DNA from: Planctomycetota bacterium
GTDB taxonomy: Bacteria; Planctomycetota; GCA-002687715; DRQF01
Direction: 5' to 3'
DNA: 15,895 nt
NCBI GenBank assembly: GCA_024275615.1
Contig: JAJRYU010000049.1
Coordinates: forward strand, 1 to 15,895
This document shows, piece by piece, positions 6,889-13,950 of the stretch. How positions within the stretch are numbered: the stretch's first letter is position 1; each line of letters begins with the position of its first letter. The notes beneath the pieces were generated by a model. That model saw only the letters and a list, made by a program, of their open reading frames with translations, ran no database searches and was not told the origin of the DNA. A program made the translations under genes and the position numbers.

Positions 6889-8688
6889 GTGACGAGAACC
6901 GCTCTTTTTGTGATGTTGATCCTTGTGGCTCTCGCTGCTGCCGGGGCCTTTTTCTTGCGCGATGATTCTGTGGCGAGGGGCCCAAGAGTGAGCCCGCTTG
7001 CCCGTGTGGACTTCGAGTCAATCAAGAAACTCACTTGTGCAACAGATGCCTTTGGGAGTTGGTCGGTTGAGACCAAGGGTCTGAATCGGTTCTTCCGCGC
7101 CAAAGGGATTGCCGGTGGCAACCCCGTTGCCGTCGACGAAAACATGTACGGTCGGATCATGGGTTTCTTGCAAGATGCCCGTCCGACGGGGGACCGTGCG
7201 CTGGAAGACGTCGACCTCAAGGAGTGGGGGTTGGAGCCGCCAATCATTCGACTGAGCTTGGAGGATGCCTCAGGAATCCATGAATTTGAAATAGGTAGCC
7301 CAGATCTTAACGAAGATCTCCTGATACGTGAAAAAGGTGGCGATCGTCTGTTTTCCTTTCCGGCGCGAGTCGTCGCCGATTTAAGCCGCGATCCTAAGTG
7401 GTTTCGAGATCCCAGACTCTGCGACATTCCAGGGCACTTGGCAGAACGATTCGATTTCAAACGTGCCGATGGAGATGATTTTTCCTTGGTGAGAGCGGCG
7501 ACTCAGTGGTTCGTCGAACCTGCCAATGGAGAGCGGCGTCGTGCACTTACATCGCTCGTTGACCAAGTTACCGTCGCACTTGCGGGTGCTCGTGGGACTC
7601 CCGTGGAGAGCGATCAGAACGACAAACCAGCGATGATCGAGATAGCCATAGTTGGCATGGGACGCACCGCCAAGTTTGACATTGTGTCCCTCGATCGAAA
7701 AAATCTCTTGGCCCGCAGAGCAGATGAACCCGACCTTCGGCGGCTGGACGGGGGACTGTTGCGTTTCATAGATCTCAAGGCTGCTGACTTGGAAGACCCA
7801 GCCCTCATTGGAATCGACGCCAACGAGGTCGGTGAGATCAATATCCTCCATCCATCGGGGAGGCCGCTTAGGCTCGAACGCAGGAATCGGTTTTGGTCAC
7901 TGAAGTTCGGAACCTCTTTGAGCTGGTCAGTCGACGCGATCGCCATGAAAGAATTCCAAACGGAATTGTTGCGACTCAAGACACTGAGCCGTCATCCCAA
8001 GACTGAGGAACGAAGGGCCCAATTCACGGTAGAGATTGGTTTCGACGCCGACCTGGAGTTGCCCCCCGTCGTCGTGTCATTCTCTGAGCCGGATTCTCAA
8101 GGCAATCGATTCGCCTGGCGATCTGACGAAAACTCTGAGTATGTCGTCGGTCCAGCGGCATCAAAGATCCTGCAGACGCGTTATTGGGATCTGATGGCTC
8201 GATACGTTTGTGTCGGTGTCGCGGCCAAAATTGACAACATTGAGATCACCGATACTCACGGAGTTGTGTGGCATCTCAAGCGTTCGATGAAAGCTGGCAA
8301 TTGGGAACTTACGGACAAGCGGAAAGACGGCGTCCAAGTTCAAGGATTCAAGATCATTGAGTTTCCAGAAGATCCCATGACTGGTTTGCTGAACTTATTG
8401 TCCCAGCTTTCGGTGAAAGGATTCTTGGGAGAACAAACACCAGAGATGATCGCCAAACACTTCGCACAGCCCCTCTATGAGGTCCATTGGACTTACAAGG
8501 AACTGGTTCCTACAGCGGGTGCCGATGAGTGGGCTCCACGGCGATTGAACGAGAAGTTCTTTCAGATAGGTGAGCGCCTCGATGATGTCCTTCTTCGAGG
8601 AAGGGTGTCTGAATTCCCGGCCCTCGAATTCAAGATGCCAGGTATCGGTCTGCTGCCTATTACCGACATCCTCAGAAATCTGAAATAG
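6889..8688 (+). CDS. DUF4340 domain-containing membrane-anchored protein
   Basis: Fourth member of the cassette. It has 599 residues with a single N-terminal hydrophobic anchor (about 5-23) and the rest outside the cytoplasm. The segment EWGLEPPIIRLSLED followed by an IGSP turn, and then PKWFRDPRLCDIP, is typical of DUF4340, whose genes commonly follow gldG-like genes. The domain seems to recur more weakly further on. The start is GTG 6889: it is preceded by GGAGG at 6876-6880 with 8-base spacing, begins the hydrophobic anchor at once, and lies 2 bases after the gldG-like stop. The frame is open upstream to 6811, but that part overlaps the previous gene. The biochemical role is unknown; a periplasmic scaffold or substrate-binding role beside the GldG-like subunit is an inference. 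Confidence 0.88.
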   Translation: MTRTALFVMLILVALAAAGAFFLRDDSVARGPRVSPLARVDFESIKKLTCATDAFGSWSVETKGLNRFFRAKGIAGGNPVAVDENMYGRIMGFLQDARPTGDRALEDVDLKEWGLEPPIIRLSLEDASGIHEFEIGSPDLNEDLLIREKGGDRLFSFPARVVADLSRDPKWFRDPRLCDIPGHLAERFDFKRADGDDFSLVRAATQWFVEPANGERRRALTSLVDQVTVALAGARGTPVESDQNDKPAMIEIAIVGMGRTAKFDIVSLDRKNLLARRADEPDLRRLDGGLLRFIDLKAADLEDPALIGIDANEVGEINILHPSGRPLRLERRNRFWSLKFGTSLSWSVDAIAMKEFQTELLRLKTLSRHPKTEERRAQFTVEIGFDADLELPPVVVSFSEPDSQGNRFAWRSDENSEYVVGPAASKILQTRYWDLMARYVCVGVAAKIDNIEITDTHGVVWHLKRSMKAGNWELTDKRKDGVQVQGFKIIEFPEDPMTGLLNLLSQLSVKGFLGEQTPEMIAKHFAQPLYEVHWTYKELVPTAGADEWAPRRLNEKFFQIGERLDDVLLRGRVSEFPALEFKMPGIGLLPITDILRNLK

Positions 8689-8700
8689 GGATTGCTTCAG

Positions 8701-8716
8701 CCCGGCATTGCCAGGG
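8701..8716. terminator. small hairpin between convergent genes, possible weak terminator
   Basis: CCCGGC-ATT-GCCAGGG folds into a 6-bp stem with one bulged A, in the 44-bp gap between the converging DUF4340 and diguanylate cyclase genes. There is no T-run on either side, so any termination would be weak. Confidence 0.25.
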
Positions 8717-8732
8717 GACTGAACAAGAGTTG

Positions 8733-10238
8733 TCAGGATTCTGTGGTGCTTTCTATCGTATCTTCGTCGTTATTGTCACGGGCATAACAAGTCCGATTAT
8801 TGCCTTCGCGCTTGGCTCTCGCCAAAGCAAGATTGGCTTCCCGGAAGAGTTCGGCCTCGTTGCGACAGTCAAGAGGATAAGTCGCCACTCCGGCCGAGAG
8901 AGTGATACGTCCCGCTGCCTCGGGAACCGTGGCGCTGAAATCGGAGCCATCGACCGCACTTCGAACGCGCTCAATGAAGTTACTCGGGGTCATCGCACCG
9001 GCCGATCCGGGACTCCCGGTGTCAGGCAGAAGCACGGCGAATTCATCGCCACCCCAACGGGTGACAATGTCGACCTCTCGAAAATTCTCTTGCAGTACCA
9101 AACCCACCTGTTTGATGATTGCGTCGCCTGTGACATAACCGTTGATGTCGTTGAACAACTTGAAGTTGTCAATGTCAAGAAGAGCTAAGGTTAGACGTCG
9201 GCCATAGCGTCGGGCACGTTCAAGCTCCTTCTTCAATTCACGATCAAAATGACGCCGATTGTAGAGGTGGGTCAGAGGATCGATCACTGTCATGGCGTGG
9301 AGATCAGCGAATGTGTCGGCGTTCGAAAGCGTGACAGCCGTTTGATCAGCCAGCATCAAGGCAATGTGCAGGTCTTCTTGCGTAAAGCAACCGTCGCCCC
9401 GTTTGTTTGTCAGGTTGACGACGCCAATGGTTGCCGCGCGGCATTTAAGGGGGATGACCAGAAACGACTTGCCGCGATAACCGCGATGAGATTTGGATCT
9501 TGTTCGTTCGTCGACCTCAAACAGGAGAGGTTCGCCCCGAAGACAAACCGTGCCAGCGAGATCTTCGCCCACTTTGATTTGGATCGGGCTGGGGGCATGA
9601 CGAGGGAAACCTTGGCGGCGTACGATTTCCAGATGTTCACGGCTTTCATCCAAGAGCATCAAGGAAGCCCGGGTTGAGTCCGTTGCGTCCATGAAGAACT
9701 CGAGGGCTTGCGTCAAGAGAAGCTCACGGTCACGTTCCAACTCAGAGAGTGTACAGCAGGCTCGAACGATCTGCTCCCGTCGTTCCATTCCGCCAGTGTC
9801 GAGAGGAATATGGCTCTGTGGTAAACCATGGGATGCAAATGAAGCGCCGACGTTTCGAGGTTTGTCTACTTCGGGTTCAACGGCAGGTTGTTCGTATTCG
9901 ATGGCGGATTGAAGATCCTCGAAGCGGATAGGCTCCAAGAGAAAACAATCAACCAAAGAGGCATATTCCAAGGCCGGTTGCTGGCCGTGGTGGGTGAGGA
10001 TGGTGAATGGCCGATGTTTGAGCTCACGGATTTGTCTCAGGAAGTCCTCGGTGTTGTCGTCGAGAAGGTGCTCACGAAGGAAAAGTGTGTGAGCTTTGTG
10101 CTGAACCATGAATAGAGCGGCTTCGTACGGCCTGTGGGTGACATGCACCCGCCAACCGTGTGCGCGGAGCTTCTCTGTCACATCCATGATGTGTGAGTCA
10201 GCGTCGCTCAGGACCACCATTTCACGTCGTTCAGTCAT
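8733..10238 (-). CDS. diguanylate cyclase with degenerate receiver, GAF and GGDEF domains
   Basis: Synthesises cyclic di-GMP from two GTP; cytoplasmic. The 501-residue protein has a receiver-like domain (about 6-115), a linker, a GAF domain (about 150-312) and a GGDEF domain (about 315-490). The active site is intact: DIDNFKLFND (355-364), RWGGDEF with GGDEF at 396-400, and the product-inhibition site REVD (387-390) exactly five residues before GGDEF. The receiver fold lacks its chemistry: the phosphoacceptor position is R55 (in LFLREHLL) and the conserved lysine is E102 (in LLEP). So input probably comes through the GAF domain or a protein partner. ATG 10238 (MTERREMVVLSDADSH) was chosen because the upstream in-frame codons to 10463 look non-coding. 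No clear ribosome site is visible. The gene stands alone, convergent with the DUF4340 gene. Confidence 0.93.
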   Translation of the reverse strand: MTERREMVVLSDADSHIMDVTEKLRAHGWRVHVTHRPYEAALFMVQHKAHTLFLREHLLDDNTEDFLRQIRELKHRPFTILTHHGQQPALEYASLVDCFLLEPIRFEDLQSAIEYEQPAVEPEVDKPRNVGASFASHGLPQSHIPLDTGGMERREQIVRACCTLSELERDRELLLTQALEFFMDATDSTRASLMLLDESREHLEIVRRQGFPRHAPSPIQIKVGEDLAGTVCLRGEPLLFEVDERTRSKSHRGYRGKSFLVIPLKCRAATIGVVNLTNKRGDGCFTQEDLHIALMLADQTAVTLSNADTFADLHAMTVIDPLTHLYNRRHFDRELKKELERARRYGRRLTLALLDIDNFKLFNDINGYVTGDAIIKQVGLVLQENFREVDIVTRWGGDEFAVLLPDTGSPGSAGAMTPSNFIERVRSAVDGSDFSATVPEAAGRITLSAGVATYPLDCRNEAELFREANLALARAKREGNNRTCYARDNNDEDTIESTTES

Positions 10239-10833
10239 CGGCACTCTGTGTGTACGTGGCGGACAATCACCTGGCCGTACGCGTACCTTGTCCGCGCCGT
10301 TCGAGTTGCCCCGTGTTGTCAGCTCCGAACCCCTTGGGTGTGGAGCACTTGATTCACTCTTAAAGATACGATTTATCTCTTTAGAATCCACACTTATATT
10401 ACTTGAGACAAAAACACGCCGTATTTTGGGGAGAGCATTCGCCCTAACTCTCTTTACCAACATATATTCGGTACGCTAGTTGAACTTACTATATGGTAAT
10501 CTTCGTTGTTGTGAAGCCCCGTCTTGGGGCGATTCCAGACAAGTTTTGAGGGAATTGCCGGCTTACTCGGGGTTGTCGCTGGCCGTGACGGGAAAGCCGG
10601 GAGAGATAGACTCCAGGCTTAATTCTCCAGGGGAAATTAGACGATGAAGAACTCAAAGCTCTGCTTTGGAACCAAAGTGAAGTGAAACGGTCTCAAGGAC
10701 TTCTCTTGACGGGTTTTTGCCTGATTGACGATCAGATAAGATGCGATTCGATTCGATTCGATTTGTCGTTGTGATGAAAAACTTGTTTGGTGCGTGTTCC
10801 TCATGTGCCCGTGCTGCTTAGCGAGAAATTGAT
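10239..10833. other. long divergent intergenic region
   Basis: About 595 bp lie between the diguanylate cyclase (minus) and the glycosyltransferase operon (plus), and the part near 10340-10500 is AT-rich. It must carry promoters for both, but I see none I would defend. Contents: an imperfect inverted repeat near 10361-10383, a 7-bp inverted repeat CCGGCTT (10558-10564) with AAGCCGG (10594-10600), a 13-codon reading frame with a ribosome-like GGGGA (10644-10685), and the CGATT tandem repeat listed separately. Confidence 0.5.
10744..10763. repeat. CGATT pentanucleotide tandem repeat, four copies
   Basis: Four perfect copies of CGATT in a row, about 70 bp before the first glycosyltransferase start. 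Tandem pentamers can change copy number by slippage, and this one sits where it could affect promoter spacing or the leader of a surface-glycan gene. Four copies is short for an active phase-variable tract. Confidence 0.8.
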
Positions 10834-11766
10834 TTGGAAGTATCGATCATTGTTCCGGTCTTCAATGAAGAGGAAGCCTTGCCAAGTCTCGAGGCTGAGC
10901 TCGATAGCGTTATGCAAACGCTCCCTGAGAATAGCGAAGTTGTTCTCGTTGACGACGGTTCGACGGATCGTTCCTTCGAAATACTTGCTGGCCTAGTCAA
11001 GAGACGTCGGTGGGCCAAGGTCGTTCGTTTGAAGACGAATTTTGGACAAACCCAAGCCATGGCTGCGGGCATCGATACAGCGAAGGGTAGGGTGCTTGTT
11101 TGCTTGGATGCCGACCTTCAAAATGACCCCCAAGATATCCCTCGACTCCTTGACAAGATGGAGATGGGGTATGACATTGTCAGCGGCTGGCGAGCCCAAC
11201 GAAAAGATAAGTTCTTAACTCGTCGATTGCCTTCGATCTGTGCCAACTGGATTATCGGACGTCTCACCGGTGTTCGCATCCATGACTACGGTTGCTCGCT
11301 AAAAGCCTATGACGCTCAAATCATGAAGTCCTTGCATCTCTATAGTGACATGCATCGTTTCTTGCCAGCGCTGGCATGGAAATGCGGGGCGCGGGTTACC
11401 GAAATCAAGGTGAATCATCGGCCGCGTATTTACGGCACCAGCAAGTACGGGCTTTCTCGTGTCTTCAAGGTCATTGCCGATCTGTTCGTCATCAAGATGG
11501 TCGTCGATTTTTCCAGCAGGCCAGCTCACTACTTCGCGATATTCGGTTGTATGTTCCTTTCCGTTGGTGTGGTTGTGGCGTTTTTCCTCATTTGGAACAT
11601 GATGGCGGATTACCGTACCAACGTTGTGCTGCCCGCCGTTCTCATTCTTATGTTGGTGACAGCGTTGTATTTCTTTCTTCTCGGAACGTTGGGAGATCTC
11701 ATCGTTCGAGTTGGGAACCACGACGCTGCCGAATACGCTCGGTCTACTGTGGTGGAGATTGCCTAG
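10834..11766 (+). CDS. GT2 glycosyltransferase, polyprenyl-phosphate (DPM1/ArnC/GtrB-like)
   Basis: Likely transfers a sugar from a nucleotide-sugar to a polyprenyl phosphate on the cytoplasmic face of the inner membrane. It has 310 residues. The GT-A domain begins at once with SIIVPVFNEE (4-13), then VDDGSTD (39-45), the metal-binding DAD in CLDADLQNDP (90-99), and DYGCSLKAYD (151-160). Two C-terminal hydrophobic segments follow (about 230-262 and 268-297), as in ArnC and GtrB. The start is TTG 10834: an in-frame stop lies at 10819-10821, no ATG is available, and this start gives the usual family N-terminus. It is the first gene of a plus-strand run. Its stop TAG shares one base with the next gene's GTG. 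The sugar cannot be told from sequence. Confidence 0.92.
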   Translation: MEVSIIVPVFNEEEALPSLEAELDSVMQTLPENSEVVLVDDGSTDRSFEILAGLVKRRRWAKVVRLKTNFGQTQAMAAGIDTAKGRVLVCLDADLQNDPQDIPRLLDKMEMGYDIVSGWRAQRKDKFLTRRLPSICANWIIGRLTGVRIHDYGCSLKAYDAQIMKSLHLYSDMHRFLPALAWKCGARVTEIKVNHRPRIYGTSKYGLSRVFKVIADLFVIKMVVDFSSRPAHYFAIFGCMFLSVGVVVAFFLIWNMMADYRTNVVLPAVLILMLVTALYFFLLGTLGDLIVRVGNHDAAEYARSTVVEIA

Positions 11767-12815
11767 TGTCGGAGCAACCAGTTGCAACTCAAAGTGGCAG
11801 CGACGCAGGCTTGGAAAGTCTGCCGCTGGCATACGAATTTGACGTCAGCCTAATCATTGTCGCTACGAATGTGGACGTTGACATCGACAGTTTCGGCGAG
11901 ATGATTGACGCCTTTCGCCGTGTGTTTCACGAATCGAATTTGAAGGCTGAGTTCCTCGTTATTGACGATGGCATTGGCGGGCGCTTCTTTGAAGCCTTGC
12001 AAGTTCTCAATCAAAAAGTACCCAACCTCCGTGTGATTCGTTTTCGACGGACCTTTGGTGAGTCTGTCGTTCTGCGTATCGCCACAGAGAGAGCTCGAGG
12101 CGAGTTCATAATCACCAATACTTGGTATGTCCAAGTAAAACCCGAAGCATCTCTTGAAGTTATCAAGAGGTTGCGAGACGGTGCTGATTTCGTCACTGCC
12201 TGTCGCCACCCTAGGATCGATTCACGATTGGCGCGAGCGCAGAGCTGGTTTTTCAACGTCTTGACCAAACGTCTGACGAATGTCTACTTTCGAGATCTCA
12301 ATTGTTCTTTTCGCGGCTTTCGCAAGCACGTTATTGAATCTATCCACTTCCACGGTGACCTATTTCGTTTCGTGCCCGTGTTGGCTGTTGGCCAGGGTTT
12401 TCGGGTCGAAGAGATTGAAGTACTTCATGTCGCAGAGAAAGGTCCTAGCACATTCCTGAACTTCAGCCTCTATCTGCGTCGTGTGCTCGATATTTTTAGC
12501 CTGTTTTTCTTGCTGAAGTTCATTCGCAAACCGCTGCGTTTCTTTGGACTGACCGGACTCGGACTCTTCTTCATCGGATTCCTCATTACGGGTTGGGTTT
12601 GGATTGAGAAGATTGTCTATCATGTTGGAGCCGTTGACCGCCCACTCCTCGTTCTTGGTGTGCTATTTATGGTGTTGGGGCCCATCCTCTTGTCCATTGG
12701 TCTGATCGGGGAAATCATCATTTTTACCCAGGGCAAGAGTTTGGCGGATTATCACATCGGCGCTATTCTGAGTGGTCGGGATGAGGAAGAGGATGAGCGT
12801 GGAAGCCAAGACTGA
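11766..12815 (+). CDS. GT2-like protein with degenerate active site (second of a pair)
   Basis: This is a 349-residue relative of the preceding gene, with the same plan: a GT-A-like domain beginning near SLIIVATN (28-35), LVIDDGIGG (64-72), a CSFRGF segment where the neighbour has CSLKAYD, and two C-terminal membrane segments. The metal-binding DxD is missing: where the partner has DADLQNDP this protein has NTWYVQVKP (118-126), while flanking regions still align. It also has about 20 extra N-terminal residues and an acidic tail (RDEEEDERGSQD). The start is GTG 11766, overlapping the previous TAG by one base, with GGAG at 11754-11757. It is probably not a standard metal-dependent transferase and may instead be a partner or regulator of the first enzyme (inference). 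The reading frame is intact and maintained, so it is not a decayed pseudogene. Confidence 0.85.
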   Translation: MSEQPVATQSGSDAGLESLPLAYEFDVSLIIVATNVDVDIDSFGEMIDAFRRVFHESNLKAEFLVIDDGIGGRFFEALQVLNQKVPNLRVIRFRRTFGESVVLRIATERARGEFIITNTWYVQVKPEASLEVIKRLRDGADFVTACRHPRIDSRLARAQSWFFNVLTKRLTNVYFRDLNCSFRGFRKHVIESIHFHGDLFRFVPVLAVGQGFRVEEIEVLHVAEKGPSTFLNFSLYLRRVLDIFSLFFLLKFIRKPLRFFGLTGLGLFFIGFLITGWVWIEKIVYHVGAVDRPLLVLGVLFMVLGPILLSIGLIGEIIIFTQGKSLADYHIGAILSGRDEEEDERGSQD

Positions 12816-13881
12816 CAATTCCGAGACATCTTCGGCGGCGCGCAGTGACGTGACTGTTCATCGTTTCTCCGAGATTGACGGTGAACTTTGGGAAGATTAC
12901 GTCCTCAACCACGCAGACGCGACGTTGTTTCATACTTTGCGTTGGCGCGAAGTCATCCGGCGGACATTCAAACACCAAGATTGCTATGTGATTGCGAAGC
13001 GCGATGGAGGCATCGTCGGCGTGTTGCCGCTGTTTCGCGTCTCCTCCATTTTCTTCGGTACGACATTGGTATCCGTGCCATTTGGTGTCTATGGCGGCAT
13101 GTTGGTCAACGATCAAGAGGTTGCCAAGACACTGGTGGAGGAGGCCAGGAATATTGCCGAGGGCTGCAACGCCAAGTACGTCGAACTGCGCCACCTCGAT
13201 TCTCCCCTGGAAGGTCTGGCGGCGACGGATCTCTATTTTACCTTCATTGAAGATGTACCTGCCGACTACGAAGGCTGTTTGGCGCGTATTCCACGCAAAG
13301 CTCGAGCCGAGGTGAGAAAAGCCCTCAAGGATGAATCGCTCACTTTCGGATTCGATGACATATCCTTGAAGGACTTTCATCGGTTGTTTTCGATGAACAA
13401 GCGCAAGTTGGGTTCGCCACTTTTTCCTTCGAGTCTCTTTTGGCATCAAAAAGACATCCTCGCCGATGATGAGTCGATCTTGACGGTAAGAAAAGACGGT
13501 GAAGTGATCGCCGCTGTCATGTCTTTTGTATTCAAGGGCACCATCATGCCCTACTATTCTGGGGCCATTCCTGGAGCCGAACGATTCCGTGCCAGCAACT
13601 TCATGTATTTTCGCTTGATGGAATGGGCCTCGGCGCAGGGTCTGAAGAGATTCGATTTTGGCAGAAGCCGTGTGGGTACTGGGGCCTACAAGTTCAAGAA
13701 ACACCAAGGGTTTGCCCCCAGGCAATTGAGCTATGAGTATTTGCTGAACACAGCGACAGAGGTTCCAGCAATGAATCCCAGCAATCCCAAGTATCGGATG
13801 GCAAAGAAAGTTTTTGCCAACATGCCGCTGTGGATGGCCCAAAAAGTGGGCAGCTGGCTGGTTAAACGTGCCCCATTCTAA
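12793..13881 (+). CDS. FemAB-family acyltransferase (XrtA/PEP-CTERM-associated type)
   Basis: Member of the GNAT-like FemAB superfamily, whose classic members add amino acids to peptidoglycan precursors from aminoacyl-tRNA. The 362-residue cytoplasmic protein shows TLFHTLRWREVI (44-55), a PFGVYGG segment, MPYYSGA, and FDFGRSRVGTGAYKFKK starting at 287. That last block and the following GF-x-P-x-x-L-x-Y-E-Y are what I know from the FemAB group found beside exosortase XrtA loci. No exosortase or PEP-CTERM protein is in this window. Starts at GTG 12772, ATG 12781 and ATG 12793 are all in frame. I chose 12793 because AGGA lies 5 bases before it. All overlap the acidic tail of the previous gene, so translation is coupled. 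The likely target is an envelope polymer or exopolysaccharide; the exact reaction is unknown. Confidence 0.85.
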   Translation: MSVEAKTDNSETSSAARSDVTVHRFSEIDGELWEDYVLNHADATLFHTLRWREVIRRTFKHQDCYVIAKRDGGIVGVLPLFRVSSIFFGTTLVSVPFGVYGGMLVNDQEVAKTLVEEARNIAEGCNAKYVELRHLDSPLEGLAATDLYFTFIEDVPADYEGCLARIPRKARAEVRKALKDESLTFGFDDISLKDFHRLFSMNKRKLGSPLFPSSLFWHQKDILADDESILTVRKDGEVIAAVMSFVFKGTIMPYYSGAIPGAERFRASNFMYFRLMEWASAQGLKRFDFGRSRVGTGAYKFKKHQGFAPRQLSYEYLLNTATEVPAMNPSNPKYRMAKKVFANMPLWMAQKVGSWLVKRAPF

Positions 13882-13937
13882 ACGCAATTGATCTATCCGT
13901 GTCCACGGCATAGACTTGGCGCTCACTGAAGCTCTTG

Positions 13938-13945
13938 AAGGAGGT
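13938..13945 (+). promoter_or_regulatory. strong ribosome site that fixes a TTG start
   Basis: AAGGAGGT is a near-perfect anti-16S match, 5 bases before TTG 13951. It compensates for the rare start codon and decides the start of the response regulator. No ATG nearby gives the receiver N-terminus. Confidence 0.9.
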
Positions 13946-13950
13946 GGCGT

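Noticed and set aside
10239..10463. 75-residue N-terminal extension of the diguanylate cyclase
   Set aside because: The extension has no domain character, lies in AT-rich sequence and has no ribosome site. The receiver fold starts right after ATG 10238.
10501..10640. Cyclic di-GMP riboswitch (GEMM) near the diguanylate cyclase
   Set aside because: The stretch around GACGGGAAAGCC recalls part of the motif, but the GGCAAACC-like core and the paired receptor helix are missing, and the orientation fits the glycan operon, not the cyclase gene.
11376..11765. Upstream extension of the second GT2 gene
   Set aside because: It overlaps the first GT2 gene out of frame. GTG 11766 has GGAG at the right distance and a one-base stop/start overlap.
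13914..13930. Sigma-54-like TTGGCGC...GAAGC before the response regulator
   Set aside because: The GG to GC spacing is 11 instead of 10, and TTGC is absent.
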